34,883 nt of DNA, taken from the NCBI GenBank assembly GCA_945862005.1, contig CAMAWQ010000008.1, forward strand, positions 1 through 34,883, read 5' to 3'. Within the stretch, counting starts at the first letter, position 1; every line of letters starts with the position of its first letter. Source of the stretch: Hylemonella gracilis. Lineage in GTDB: Bacteria > Pseudomonadota > Gammaproteobacteria > Burkholderiales > Burkholderiaceae_C. This document shows, in pieces, positions 1 to 10,002 of the stretch. The translations under genes were made by a program, and so were the position numbers. The notes under the pieces were generated by a model. It searched no databases, had not been told where the DNA came from, and saw nothing but the letters and a program-made list of their open reading frames with translations.

Positions 1-1
1 T

Positions 2-286
2 TTGGGCCACCATTGCTGGCAAGTCATCATCAATTACGGGTTTAAAAACGACCCCGACGTGCCCAAGGCGCTGATGGAGGTGCGCAACTTTGGCTGCGAC
101 CTAGACCCCATGACCACCAGCTACTTTCTCTCCCGCGAAATTGTCATTCCGACCACCGGTGGCGGCATGGCCCAGTGGCGCGAAAAGTTGTTTGCGCAAA
201 TGCACCACAACGCCGGTGCCACTGCCGAATTTTTAAAGCTGCCCAACAACGCGGTGGTGGAGCTGGGCTCCAAGATCGAGATTTAA
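2..286 (+). CDS. kup: KUP-family potassium uptake protein, C-terminal fragment (5' end outside window)
   Basis: Protein ends ...[13 protein letters not shown]...[60 protein letters not shown], the characteristic Kup/TrkD C-terminus; truncated by the window edge. Confidence 0.93.
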   Translation: MGHHCWQVIINYGFKNDPDVPKALMEVRNFGCDLDPMTTSYFLSREIVIPTTGGGMAQWREKLFAQMHHNAGATAEFLKLPNNAVVELGSKIEI

Positions 287-327
287 CAGTTTCGGCCCTT
301 AGGCCCAAGCGCTCAGTCTGCTATCAC

Positions 328-1308
328 TTAGTCGGCCGTAATTCCCGCAGACTTGATCAGCTTGCTCCAGCGCTCGCCTTCGGCCTTGATGTGGGCCGCA
401 AACTGCTCGGGTGTCCCGCCACCCAGCTCATTGCCTTGAGCCAACATTTGCGCCTTGATGGTCGAATCGGCCAAAGCTTGGTTGGTCACTTCATTCAGGA
501 TTTTGATGATGGCCGCTGGTGTGCCCAGGGGGGCAATCAGCCCCTGCCGGTTGCTCACCTCAAAGCCCGGGTAACCGAGTTCCGCCACAGTGGGGACTTC
601 GGGGAATAACGGTGAACGGGCTCGGCTGGTGATGGCAATGGGGCGCAACTTGCCTGCTCGCACATTGGGTGCGGCGGTATACATTTGCTCAAACATCATG
701 TCCACAATCCCGGCCATCAGATCCAACGCAGCGGGAGCGCCGCCTTTGTAGGGGATCACAGTCATGTTGATGCCGGCCATGGTTTTAAGAAGCTCGGCAG
801 ACAAATGGTGCGAGCCGCCCTGACCACCGTTGGCAATGGAGATTTGCCCAGGCTTGGCTTTGGCAGCGGCCACCACATCTTTCAAGTCTTTGTAAGGCGA
901 GTCGGTGCGCACCACCAGCATCAATGGTCCGCGCTCAATCAGGCAAATGGGTGCTAAGTCTTTGATAGGGTCAAAGTTAACCTTGGCCATCATGGTGGAG
1001 TTGACCGACAGCGGCGCAAAGTTGCCCATGCCAATGGTGTAACCGTCGGGCTTGGCGCGGACCACCAGTTCGGTACCAATGTTGCCGCCCGCTCCAGGTT
1101 TGTTATCCACCACCAACGGCTGACCCAGTGCGTTGGAAATAAAACGCCCAAACTGACGCGAGCGCTGGTCAGCATTGCCGCCCGCAGGGTAGGGGCAAAC
1201 CAAGACCATGGGTTTGCTGGGGAACTTGTCTTGTGCCCAGGCGCTTGTGTTGGCCAAAGCGGGAAAACCTAGGGCTGCGGCCCATTGCATCAGTTCACGG
1301 CGTTTCAT
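328..1308 (-). CDS. Tripartite tricarboxylate transporter (TTT) Bug-family substrate-binding protein
   Basis: Signal peptide, then FPSKPMVLVCPYPAGGNADQ..., VVDNKPGAGGNIGTE, IPYKGGAPAALDLMAG, PTVAELGYPGFEV: typical Bug/TctC motifs. ATG start at 1308. Confidence 0.93.
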   Translation of the reverse strand: MKRRELMQWAAALGFPALANTSAWAQDKFPSKPMVLVCPYPAGGNADQRSRQFGRFISNALGQPLVVDNKPGAGGNIGTELVVRAKPDGYTIGMGNFAPLSVNSTMMAKVNFDPIKDLAPICLIERGPLMLVVRTDSPYKDLKDVVAAAKAKPGQISIANGGQGGSHHLSAELLKTMAGINMTVIPYKGGAPAALDLMAGIVDMMFEQMYTAAPNVRAGKLRPIAITSRARSPLFPEVPTVAELGYPGFEVSNRQGLIAPLGTPAAIIKILNEVTNQALADSTIKAQMLAQGNELGGGTPEQFAAHIKAEGERWSKLIKSAGITAD

Positions 1309-1396
1309 GCGAGACTCCTTGCGTATTGCTTATGTTGAGCTTATGAAGATTTGCTTCGCATGAATTGTGACTTATTCATTTAAAAGGTTGCCTGTC

Positions 1397-2353
1397 ATGA
1401 ACTTGCTGTTTGTTTCCGACCCGCTCGATAGCTTTCGCACCTACAAAGACAGCACCTTTGCCATGATGCGCGAGGCGCAGCGCAGGGGGCACACCCTGGC
1501 AGCGTGCGAGCCGCGTCACTTGATGTGGCAAGCCGCCACAGGCGTACAGGCGCACGTGCAGCGCATTACCCTCACTGGCCATGAAGAGCGTTGGTTTCAT
1601 GAAACGCCGCAAGCACCCCAAGAGCGCTTGGTGCGCTTGAAAGACTTTGACGCCGTGTTGATGCGCAAAGACCCCCCCTTTGACAGTGAATACTTTTACG
1701 CCACCCACATGTTGGAGCGGGCTCAGCACGAAGGCGCTAAAGTGTTCAACGACCCGCGCGCTCTGCGCGACCACCCCGAAAAACTGGCCCTTTTAGAGTT
1801 TGCCCAATTTGCCGCGCCCACGCTGGTGACGCGCGACGCCCAAGCCATCAGGCAGTTTCATGCGCAGCACCAAGACATCATCTTGAAGCCGCTGGATGGC
1901 ATGGGGGGCGCGGGCATTTTTAGGGTGCGTGAAGACGGGCTCAACCTGGGCGGGATCATTGAAACCCTCAACCGCCATGGCGAGCAAACCGTGATGGTGC
2001 AAAAGTTTTTACCCGCCATAGCGCAGGGTGACAAGCGGGTGTTGGTCATTGCCGGTAAAGCCGTGCCGTTTTGCCTCGCCCGAATTCCGCAGGGCGGGGA
2101 GGTGCGCGGCAATTTGGCGGCGGGTGGCTTGGGTGTGGCGCAAGCCCTAAGCGCTAAAGACCAAGAAATTGCCCAAGCCCTTGGCCCTGTGTTGTTCAAG
2201 CGGGGTTTGTTGTTGGTGGGCTTGGACGTGATTGGAGACTGCCTGACCGAAATCAACGTCACCAGCCCCACGTGTTTTCAAGAAATCACGCACCAAACGG
2301 GGTGCGATGTGGCGTCTATTTTTATTGACGCTTTAGAGGCTTGCGTTTTGTAA
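1397..2353 (+). CDS. gshB: Glutathione synthase
   Basis: MNLLFVSDPLDSFRTYKDSTFAMMREAQRRGH..., ILKPLDGMGGAGIFRV, GLDVIGDCLTEINVTSPTCFQEI: ATP-grasp glutathione synthetase. The ORF extends upstream to 1367; ATG 1397 is the better start. Confidence 0.96.
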   Translation: MNLLFVSDPLDSFRTYKDSTFAMMREAQRRGHTLAACEPRHLMWQAATGVQAHVQRITLTGHEERWFHETPQAPQERLVRLKDFDAVLMRKDPPFDSEYFYATHMLERAQHEGAKVFNDPRALRDHPEKLALLEFAQFAAPTLVTRDAQAIRQFHAQHQDIILKPLDGMGGAGIFRVREDGLNLGGIIETLNRHGEQTVMVQKFLPAIAQGDKRVLVIAGKAVPFCLARIPQGGEVRGNLAAGGLGVAQALSAKDQEIAQALGPVLFKRGLLLVGLDVIGDCLTEINVTSPTCFQEITHQTGCDVASIFIDALEACVL

Positions 2354-2400
2354 AGCCTACTGGCTGGCTGCATTAGACTCCACCAACATTTTTAGGGGCT

Positions 2401-3990
2401 ATGCAACAGCGCATTCTACTCATGCAAGGGCGTTTTCACCGCTTGTCGGTACCGGTCTGTTGCTTGCTGGGCATAGGCACTGCAGTGCACCTGTTCTTAG
2501 GTTTTCAGCTCGGCCTATCGGCTGACGAAGCCCACTACGCCCTCTACGCTACCCATTTGGCTTGGAGCTACTTTGACCACCCTCCTTTAGTAGGTTGGGT
2601 GCAGTGGCCCTTGGTCGCTTTAGGCCTGCCCGATGGTGTGCTGCGTTTTATACCTGCCGCAATATGGTTGGCTACCGCATGGGTGGTGCACGATATTGCG
2701 ATGAAGCTACAGCTTGCCGAGCAAGAACTCAAGAATCATGCAGGCTTTTGGGCCGTATTGGTGTTGACCACCGCGCCGGTACTGCATGTGCTGGGTATTG
2801 GTCTATTGCCCGACACCTTGTTGATGCTATTTACCGCAGCCACCATGTGGCTCACGTTGAACATGCTCAAAACCCCTGAATGTGATTTACCCAGCTGGCG
2901 CGCTTGGTTGTGGTTGGGCGGCTTGCTGGGGTTGGCGGGTTTAAGCAAGTACACCGCCATTTTTTTGGCGCTGCCCGTGATGTGGTGTGTGCTGCGGCGC
3001 TTTGGCCCAGCCTTGCTGCGCAGCCCCAAGCCTTGGGTAGCTGTAGGGCTGGCCCTATGCGTCGTTATGCCCGTGTTGGTTTGGAATGCTCAGCACGACT
3101 GGATTTCATTTGCCTATCAGTTGCACCACGGCGGTGGAGGGCATTGGCAATGGGGACAGTGGGCGGGTTTTATGCTGGGGCAAGTGGTGGTTTACCCGCT
3201 CATGGTCTGCGCCATAGTGGGCTATGCCGTTGGGTACTGGCGTCAAAAAACACACGCCCATTTAGGCCGGCCCCATTCCGTGACTACCCCTCCTAGCTAT
3301 GGCCTAGCCAGTTTTTTCTGGGTGCCGTTTGTGGTCTTGGCGTATTTGTCCGGAGGCGGGTCCTCGTTGCCTCATTGGACCGCGCCAGCTTGGGTCGCTT
3401 GGGCACCTTTGGCGGGTCTGGTGTTGGCCCAAGGTTCAGCTCAGCCTTCCAAAACTTGGCGTTGGGTGGTGGGAGGCGCTGCGGCCTTACAGGGCTTGCT
3501 ATCTGTGGGCCTCATGGTGTGCATGCTGATGGCAGGCCCCACTTGGCTCAGCAGTCCGCCGCCGTCTGGCAAGCAAGAACCCATCAACCCCTTTGCCGAC
3601 TTTTACGGTTGGGAGCCAGCGGGCCAGGGCGCGCAAGCTTGGGCTCAGCAGCTCAAGGTGCCTCATTTGGCTGTGCAAAACTGGACTTTAGCCAGCCGCC
3701 TGGCTTGGTATGCCCGACCACTCAATGTGTATGTGTTGGCCCCGGGCTTTGACCAGTTTTCGATCTGGAGCGGCGAGTTGCCTGTGGGTGCAGATGCGGT
3801 GTTGATGGAATGGTCGCAAATGGCGTATGCCTTACCTGTAGGGCCCGGCCAGTTTGCCCAATGCCAAGCCTTGGAGCAAATACCTGTACAACCGTCGGCT
3901 GCAATGGGCCGGACGGTGGCGCACTTTGCGCTTTACCACTGCCAAGGCTGGGGCGGCCAACCCAAGCCAAGGCGATTGGGCGAGCTATGA
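2401..3990 (+). CDS. Glycosyltransferase family 39-like (PMT/ArnT-type) integral membrane protein
   Basis: Many hydrophobic segments; N-terminal ...GLSADEAHYALYATHLAWSYFDHPPLVGWVQWP, typical of GT39/PMT_2 proteins. Confidence 0.85.
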   Translation: MQQRILLMQGRFHRLSVPVCCLLGIGTAVHLFLGFQLGLSADEAHYALYATHLAWSYFDHPPLVGWVQWPLVALGLPDGVLRFIPAAIWLATAWVVHDIAMKLQLAEQELKNHAGFWAVLVLTTAPVLHVLGIGLLPDTLLMLFTAATMWLTLNMLKTPECDLPSWRAWLWLGGLLGLAGLSKYTAIFLALPVMWCVLRRFGPALLRSPKPWVAVGLALCVVMPVLVWNAQHDWISFAYQLHHGGGGHWQWGQWAGFMLGQVVVYPLMVCAIVGYAVGYWRQKTHAHLGRPHSVTTPPSYGLASFFWVPFVVLAYLSGGGSSLPHWTAPAWVAWAPLAGLVLAQGSAQPSKTWRWVVGGAAALQGLLSVGLMVCMLMAGPTWLSSPPPSGKQEPINPFADFYGWEPAGQGAQAWAQQLKVPHLAVQNWTLASRLAWYARPLNVYVLAPGFDQFSIWSGELPVGADAVLMEWSQMAYALPVGPGQFAQCQALEQIPVQPSAAMGRTVAHFALYHCQGWGGQPKPRRLGEL

Positions 3991-4826
3991 GTACCAACGC
4001 AGCAGAATCCAACCGTTTGCGGCTATTGCATTGGGCTGTGCCCGCTGTGGTGCTGTTGTTGACGGCGCCCGTGTGGATCAGGGGGCACGACACTGAGTTG
4101 TTTTATGCACTCAACCGCCACCTGGCGGTGGTGCCTGATGGTGTGTGGGCTTTTTTGTCTTTGCTGGGCACCGGCTGGGCGATCTATGCCTTAACCGCAC
4201 CATCCTTGTGGTTGGCCCCCCGGGTGTTGCTGTCTTGGTTGTGCGCTGCGCCTGTGGCGGGTGTGGTCACGCGCATTGGAAAAATGGTGGCCAACAACCC
4301 AAGACCCCTGGAGGTGTTGGGCCCTGAGGGCATCCACCTGATCGGTGAGCCCTTGTTCATAGCCGCCATGCCGTCGGGCCACACCATTACGGGTTTTGCG
4401 GCGGCTACCGCCTTGTACTTCGCCCTGACGCGAGGGCCATTGCCTTGGGGCCAATGGCGTATATCCAAGGCGCTTACACACACATTGTTGGCTACCTTAT
4501 TGTTTGGTGTGGCCACAGGGGTAGGGCTGTCGCGTGTGGCGGTAGGCGCACACTGGCCTGCAGATGTGTGTGTGGGTGCTGCGCTGGGGATTTTGAGCGG
4601 GCTCACAGGCGTGGTCTTGTGTCAGCGTATTTCAGATCGGTTTTTAACCCCCCACAGTTGGGTGCTGCGGGGAGTGGCTTTGTTTGGCGCTTATTGTTTG
4701 TATGTGCTGCTCACCGACCCCATGGGTTTTGACATCAATCAAAGTGCCCAAGAGGTGCTCTCGGCGGTTTTAGCGCTGTGCTTGCTGCGGTTTTTGTGGA
4801 AAACTTGCTCTAAACCCCCAACTTAA
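3987..4826 (+). CDS. PAP2-family membrane phosphatase
   Basis: Tripartite PAP2 motif: KMVANNPRP, MPSGHTITGF, SRVAVGAHWPADV. ATG at 3987 overlaps the TGA of the upstream gene (ATGA). Confidence 0.9.
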   Translation: MSTNAAESNRLRLLHWAVPAVVLLLTAPVWIRGHDTELFYALNRHLAVVPDGVWAFLSLLGTGWAIYALTAPSLWLAPRVLLSWLCAAPVAGVVTRIGKMVANNPRPLEVLGPEGIHLIGEPLFIAAMPSGHTITGFAAATALYFALTRGPLPWGQWRISKALTHTLLATLLFGVATGVGLSRVAVGAHWPADVCVGAALGILSGLTGVVLCQRISDRFLTPHSWVLRGVALFGAYCLYVLLTDPMGFDINQSAQEVLSAVLALCLLRFLWKTCSKPPT

Positions 4827-4839
4827 GAAGGAGACCGCC

Positions 4840-5565
4840 ATGTTGTTGTTTGACTTGGTAAATGCCCGCAAAGCCCACTTCAGCCCCAACAGCTGGCGGG
4901 TGCGCATGGCACTGGCCCACAAGGGCATCGACTTTACGGTGCAAGACGTGCGGTTTGTAGACATTGCTGGCATACGCCCTCAGGGCGACAGCATTGGCCA
5001 CAAGCTCACCATTCCCTCCATTCAAAACGACGGCATGTGGGTGACCGACAGCTGGGAAATTGTTCACTATTTAGATGATGCGTTTACAGATACGCCAAGG
5101 CTGATCAACCCAGGTGCGGACGAGTCGGTGCTGCGTTTCTTTCAGTATTGGACGCAAACCACCTTGCACTCGGGCATATTTCGCAACATTGTTCTGGACC
5201 TTTATTTGGGGTTAGACCCGGCGGACCAGCCGTATTTCCGCGAGTCGCGCGAAAAAATCCTGCACGACACCCTCGAAAACGCCCAAGCCGGCCGCAAAGA
5301 TCGCATGGACGCATTCCGAAAATCGCTTCAACCCATGCGCTTGGCCTTGGACAATGGCCCCTTTATTTGCGGGGCCGAGCCAGGTTATGCAGATTATTTG
5401 GCCTTTGGCGCGTTCCAGTGGGCTCGGGTCACCAGTCCACTTCAGTTGCTGGCCCCTGATGACGTGGTGTCCACTTGGCTCAACCGCTGCCTAGACCTCT
5501 ATGACGGCATGGGCCGCAGAGAAAGCGCCGTGGTGGACGACTTGCTGGATGACTCGATGCGCTAA
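4840..5565 (+). CDS. Glutathione S-transferase family protein (N-terminus somewhat like LigE/LigF-type GSTs)
   Basis: Thioredoxin-like N-terminus [16 protein letters not shown]..., [26 protein letters not shown], helical C-terminal domain; RBS AGAAGGAGA upstream. Confidence 0.83.
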   Translation: MLLFDLVNARKAHFSPNSWRVRMALAHKGIDFTVQDVRFVDIAGIRPQGDSIGHKLTIPSIQNDGMWVTDSWEIVHYLDDAFTDTPRLINPGADESVLRFFQYWTQTTLHSGIFRNIVLDLYLGLDPADQPYFRESREKILHDTLENAQAGRKDRMDAFRKSLQPMRLALDNGPFICGAEPGYADYLAFGAFQWARVTSPLQLLAPDDVVSTWLNRCLDLYDGMGRRESAVVDDLLDDSMR

Positions 5566-7799
5566 CGCGCCGTCTCCGCCTTCACCCTCAACCGCCAAGC
5601 GTGCAGCAGCGGCTCTGTGTAACCGCTGGGTTGCGCTAGGCCTTTAAACACCAAATCGGTCGCGGCTTGGTACGCCATGGAGGTGTCAAAGTGACCAGCC
5701 ATGGGTTGGTAAAGCGGGTCGCCCGCGTTTTGTTGGTCCACCACGGCGGCCATACGCTCAAACGTGGCGCGCACTTGCGCTTCGGTGGTGATGCCGTGCA
5801 GCAACCAATTGGCAATGTGCTGGCTCGAAATGCGCAAGGTGGCGCGGTCTTCCATCAGGCCCACGTTGTGAATGTCGGGCACTTTGGAGCAGCCCACACC
5901 CTGATCGATCCAGCGCACCACATAGCCCAAAATGCCCTGCACGTTGTTGTCCAGCTCTTGCTGAATGTCTGTAGCCGTCCAGTTGGGGCGGGTAGCCACA
6001 GGAATGGTGAGTAAGCCCTTGAGCAGCTGTTCTTGGCGCGACTTGAAGGTCTTGGCCTTGACGCTGCGTTCCAACTCTTCCTGAATCGCGCCCACATCCA
6101 CTTGGTGGTAGTGCAGGGCATGCAAGGTGGCGGCGGTGGGCGACGGCACCCACGCGGTATTGGCGCCCGCTAGGGGGTGGTTCACTTTTTGTTGCAGCAT
6201 GGCGCCCATCAGGTCGGGCATGGCCCACATCCCTTTGCCAATTTGGGCGCGGCCTTTGAGCCCGCACGCCAGACCCACCAGAACGTTGTTATGCTCGTAA
6301 GCGTCAATCCAGGCGGTGCCTTTCATGGCGGCTTTGCGAATCATGGGGCCCGCGTGCATGGCGGAGTGCATTTCGTCGCCAGTGCGGTCTAAAAAGCCGG
6401 TATTGATGAACGCCACACGGCTCTTGGCAGCAGCAATACAGGCCTTAAGGTTGACGCTGGTGCGGCGTTCTTCGTCCATGATGCCCAGCTTGACGGTGTT
6501 TTCCGGCAGGCCCAGCATGGACTCGACCCGGGCAAAAAGCTTGCTGGCAAAAGCCACTTCTGCAGGTCCGTGCATTTTGGGTTTCACGATATAGATAGAG
6601 CCGGTGCGCGAGTTGCGTATGCCCCCTTCGGTTTTGCCCTGCAAGTCGTACAAGGCAATGGTGGTGGTGATCACCGCATCCATGATGCCTTCGTGAATTT
6701 CCTGGCCGTTGCCGTACAAGATGGCAGGGTTGGTCATCAAGTGGCCCACATTGCGCAAAAACAGCAAGGAGCGGCCGTGCAACTTGACTTCTTCGCCGGT
6801 GGCCCCCCGGTAAATCCGGTCCGCATTCAGGCGGCGGGTAAACGATTGCGCGCCCTTTTGAACCACTTCAGTCAGCGTGCCTTTTAAGATGCCCAGCCAG
6901 TTGCTGTAAGCCAATACTTTGTCATCAGCATCCACCACCGCCACAGAGTCTTCAAGGTCCAAAATGGTGGATAAGGCCGCTTCAATCAGCAAGTCGCTCA
7001 CGCCAGCGGCGTCGCTTGCCCCAATGGGTGTGCTGCGGTTGATTTGAATTTCGATATGAATGCCGTTGTGGCGCAACAAAATCGCGGTGGGCGCTGCCGC
7101 GCTGCCTTGGTAACCCACAAATTGGTGCGGCATTTGCAGTTTGCGCGACCCCCCTTTGGCCAATGCCACCACCAGTTGCCCACCCTCCACACGGTAAGCC
7201 GTAGAGTGCAGGTGCGACCCTTGAGCCAAAGGTGCTACGCGGTCCAGCACGTGGCGGGCGTACTCAATCACCTTCGCGCCGCGCACGGGGTTGTAGCCCT
7301 TGCCGTCAGCCGCCACTTTGGTGGCACCTGCGGTTTCGGGCAGTGCATCGGTACCGTAAAGCGCGTCGTAAAGTGAACCCCAGCGGGCGTTGGCTGCATT
7401 AAGGGCGTAACGCGCATTCAAAATAGGTACCACCAATTGCGGCCCCGCTTGCACGGACAGCTCGGCGTCCACATTGGCGGTGTCGCTGAACACCTCGGCA
7501 GGCACAGGTACTAAGTAGCCAATGCGCTCTAAAAACGCTCGGTAGGCAGACATGTTTTGCATCGGGCCCGGGTGCGCTTGGTGCCAAGCGTCCAGCTCGG
7601 TTTGAAGGCGGTCACGCTCTGCTAACAAGGCGTCGTTTTCGGGGGCCAGGTCATGTGCCAGGGCGTCAAACCCTTTCCAAAAGACCGAACTGGCAATGCC
7701 AAGGCCGGGCAGCACTTGGTCTTCAATGAAACGGTAGAGCGGGTTGGCCACTTGCAGCCGTTGGCAAGTGGTTCTGGGCGTGCTAATTGAGGTGGTCAT
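5562..7799 (-). CDS. glcB: Malate synthase G
   Basis: 745 aa; [79 protein letters not shown]: classic GlcB motifs. Confidence 0.97.
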   Translation of the reverse strand: MTTSISTPRTTCQRLQVANPLYRFIEDQVLPGLGIASSVFWKGFDALAHDLAPENDALLAERDRLQTELDAWHQAHPGPMQNMSAYRAFLERIGYLVPVPAEVFSDTANVDAELSVQAGPQLVVPILNARYALNAANARWGSLYDALYGTDALPETAGATKVAADGKGYNPVRGAKVIEYARHVLDRVAPLAQGSHLHSTAYRVEGGQLVVALAKGGSRKLQMPHQFVGYQGSAAAPTAILLRHNGIHIEIQINRSTPIGASDAAGVSDLLIEAALSTILDLEDSVAVVDADDKVLAYSNWLGILKGTLTEVVQKGAQSFTRRLNADRIYRGATGEEVKLHGRSLLFLRNVGHLMTNPAILYGNGQEIHEGIMDAVITTTIALYDLQGKTEGGIRNSRTGSIYIVKPKMHGPAEVAFASKLFARVESMLGLPENTVKLGIMDEERRTSVNLKACIAAAKSRVAFINTGFLDRTGDEMHSAMHAGPMIRKAAMKGTAWIDAYEHNNVLVGLACGLKGRAQIGKGMWAMPDLMGAMLQQKVNHPLAGANTAWVPSPTAATLHALHYHQVDVGAIQEELERSVKAKTFKSRQEQLLKGLLTIPVATRPNWTATDIQQELDNNVQGILGYVVRWIDQGVGCSKVPDIHNVGLMEDRATLRISSQHIANWLLHGITTEAQVRATFERMAAVVDQQNAGDPLYQPMAGHFDTSMAYQAATDLVFKGLAQPSGYTEPLLHAWRLRVKAETAR

Positions 7800-7841
7800 G
7801 GCGCATCCTTAGGTGATGCCACAACTGTATTTGATACTCAG

Positions 7842-7859
7842 AAAGGCATTAATGCCTTT
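7842..7859. repeat. 18-bp perfect palindrome AAAGGCATTAATGCCTTT upstream of glcB
   Basis: Read directly; self-reverse-complementary over all 18 bp. Confidence 0.9.
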
Positions 7860-7864
7860 TAAAG

Positions 7865-7899
7865 CATCTCATTATTTACTTTTTGTAAATAATGAGATG
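7865..7899. repeat. Inverted repeat, 15-bp perfect arms, 5-nt loop: CATCTCATTATTTAC-TTTTT-GTAAATAATGAGATG
   Basis: Read directly; arms are exact reverse complements; located between glcB and the upstream Bug gene. Confidence 0.92.
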
Positions 7900-7940
7900 T
7901 GTTGGGCAGGGAAATCCACACCCAAGCCCTGTTGTATCCA

Positions 7941-8969
7941 TCAATCGGCGTAAACACCCGCTTTGCGGATGATGGGGCCCCATTTGTTGACTTCGGAGTT
8001 CAGCCACACACGCAAGCCTTCAGGGGTCTGCTTAGAGTCCGGGGTCATCTCAGCACCGAGGTCTGCCATGCGGCTTGCAAAGTTAGGGTCTTTCATGCCT
8101 GCGCGCAAGGCGGCCCCAAACTTCTCAATGACGGCTGGTGGGGTGCCCTTAGGCGCATACACACCATGCCAGACCATCACTTCAAAGTCTTTCAAGCCGC
8201 CTTCAATAAGAGTGGGTTGATCAGGCAGGGCTTTGATACGCTGCTTGGTTGTGACGCCATAAGCTTTGACGGTGCCTGCTTTGATTTGAGGCACAGTGTT
8301 GGTGGTCTGGTCACAAAGCAGATCGACTTGGCCGCCCAACAAAGCATTCAGAGCAGGTGCAGTTCCTGCAAAGGGAACGGTGGTCAGGTCCACGCCCAAA
8401 GCTTGTTGCAACAGCATGCCGCAAAGATGAGACACAGCACCCAGACCGGCATTGGCCAAGTTGATTTTGGTGGAGTTAGCCTTTACATAGGTGATGAGTT
8501 CTGCCATGTTGTTTGCAGGCATGTCTTTGCGCGCAATCAGCGTCATGGGAACGTCTACGGCTTGACCTACATATTCAAAGTCTGTGAGGGGGTTAAAGCT
8601 GAGCTTGCGGTAAAGCGCGGGTGAGGTGGCCATTCCATTGTGGTGAATGAAAAAGGTGTAACCGTCTGGCTGAGACTTTGCAACATAAGACGCAGCAATA
8701 GTGCCGCCAGCGCCCAATTTGTTTTCCACCACAACACTTTGACCGAGCACCTTGGTCATAGAGGCTGCCAACGTGCGGGCGACCACATCGGTTGGCCCTC
8801 CGGCGGCAAAAGGCACCACCAACGTAATAGGTTTGGTGGGATAGGTTTGGGCACTCACAGAACCCGCCAACAGGCCTGCAGTTGCTGTTAGGGCGACCAA
8901 ACCGGCCTGCAGCAGCCGTTTGGTAGTGGAAACAAAAACGCTTGGCATGGAGCCTGAGGATGATTTCAT
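7941..8969 (-). CDS. TTT Bug-family substrate-binding protein
   Basis: TYPTKPITLVVPFAAGGPTDVVARTL, VVENKLGAGGTIAASYVAKSQPDGYT, VPFAGTAPALNALLGGQVDLL. Confidence 0.95.
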   Translation of the reverse strand: MKSSSGSMPSVFVSTTKRLLQAGLVALTATAGLLAGSVSAQTYPTKPITLVVPFAAGGPTDVVARTLAASMTKVLGQSVVVENKLGAGGTIAASYVAKSQPDGYTFFIHHNGMATSPALYRKLSFNPLTDFEYVGQAVDVPMTLIARKDMPANNMAELITYVKANSTKINLANAGLGAVSHLCGMLLQQALGVDLTTVPFAGTAPALNALLGGQVDLLCDQTTNTVPQIKAGTVKAYGVTTKQRIKALPDQPTLIEGGLKDFEVMVWHGVYAPKGTPPAVIEKFGAALRAGMKDPNFASRMADLGAEMTPDSKQTPEGLRVWLNSEVNKWGPIIRKAGVYAD

Positions 8970-9013
8970 ATGTCTTCCTTGGTGGTTATGGACGTAACAA
9001 ACTGAATTACAAC

Positions 9014-9032
9014 TAATATGTAAAACATATTA
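9014..9032. promoter_or_regulatory. Candidate LysR operator: 19-bp palindrome TAATATGT-AAA-ACATATTA in the divergent Bug/lysR intergenic region
   Basis: Perfect 8-bp arms with a 3-nt centre; contains T-N11-A (T9017...A9029); lies between divergently oriented genes. Confidence 0.65.
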
Positions 9033-9079
9033 AACCCTAAGTTGTCTGGGCAACGCCACCCCATAAACCCACGGTACTT

Positions 9080-9988
9080 GTGGATAAATACAAACAAATC
9101 GAAACCTTTGTGTCGGTGATTCAGCACGGCAGCATGACAGCGGCCGCCCAAGCCGAAGGGGTTGCGCCCGCCATCATTGGGCGGAGGCTCGATGCCTTAG
9201 AGGAGCGGTTGGGCGTGAAGTTGCTGTTGCGCACCACGCGGCGCATGGCCCTGACTCACGAGGGCTCCTCTTTTTTAGAAGATTGTCAGCGCCTACTTAC
9301 CGATTGGGCTAATTCTGAAGCCGGCGTGTCTGCGGGTGGCGTCAAAGCCAGCGGATATCTGCGCCTCACGGCACCCGCCGGATTCGGCCGCCGCCATGTG
9401 GCGCCCTTAGTGCCTCAGTTTCGCGAATTGCACCCCGAGGTCACGGTGTCGCTCAACCTCAGCGACCGTGTGGTGGATTTGGCCCGCGAGGGGTTTGACT
9501 GTTCCGTGCGGGTGGGCGACCTGCCAGACTCTTCATTAGTGAGCGTGCGCTTGGCAGATAACCGGCGGCTGTGCGTGGCCACGCCTGAGTTTTTGGCGCA
9601 GCACGGCACACCCCAACACCCGCAAGAGTTGTCTCGCTTCACCTGCTTGACGCTTTCCAGTGACGCCTCGCAAACCCGTGGTTGGGCGTTTCGGGTGCAG
9701 GGCCAAGTGGTGCACTACAAACCCAATGGCCCCATGGACTGCAGCGACGGGCAGGTGCTTAAAGACTGGTGCCTGGCAGGCGCTGGCATTGCCTGGCGCA
9801 GCACCTGGGAGGTGCAACAAGAAATACAGTCTGGCCAACTGGTCGCACTTTTAGAAGACTTTGCCGCTCCACCCAACGGCATTTACGCGGTGTTTGCTCA
9901 GCGCAAACACATGCCACTGCGGGTCAGGTTATGGATAGACTTTTTGAAACAGCAATACAGTCGTACCGATTTTTGGACCAACACATAA
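9080..9988 (+). CDS. LysR-family transcriptional regulator
   Basis: MDKYKQIETFVSVIQHGSMTAAAQAEGVAPAIIGRRLDALEERLGVKLLLRTTRRMALTHEG: LTTR wHTH N-terminus plus LysR substrate domain; GTG start. Confidence 0.95.
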   Translation: MDKYKQIETFVSVIQHGSMTAAAQAEGVAPAIIGRRLDALEERLGVKLLLRTTRRMALTHEGSSFLEDCQRLLTDWANSEAGVSAGGVKASGYLRLTAPAGFGRRHVAPLVPQFRELHPEVTVSLNLSDRVVDLAREGFDCSVRVGDLPDSSLVSVRLADNRRLCVATPEFLAQHGTPQHPQELSRFTCLTLSSDASQTRGWAFRVQGQVVHYKPNGPMDCSDGQVLKDWCLAGAGIAWRSTWEVQQEIQSGQLVALLEDFAAPPNGIYAVFAQRKHMPLRVRLWIDFLKQQYSRTDFWTNT

Positions 9989-10002
9989 CCAAGGAGACCG
10001 CT

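Noticed and set aside
7865-7899. Calling the glcB-upstream hairpin an intrinsic terminator
   Set aside because: The stem is AT-rich and there is no U-tract directly after it on the minus strand; kept as an inverted repeat of unknown role.
5562-9988. A claim that the LysR directly regulates glcB
   Set aside because: The only LTTR-like site is upstream of the Bug gene; regulation of glcB would require read-through across the palindromic region, which cannot be judged from sequence.
9769-10002. Upstream part of the ORF 9769-10983
   Set aside because: Overlaps the end of lysR in another frame; the Bug signal peptide and an RBS fix the start at 10003.
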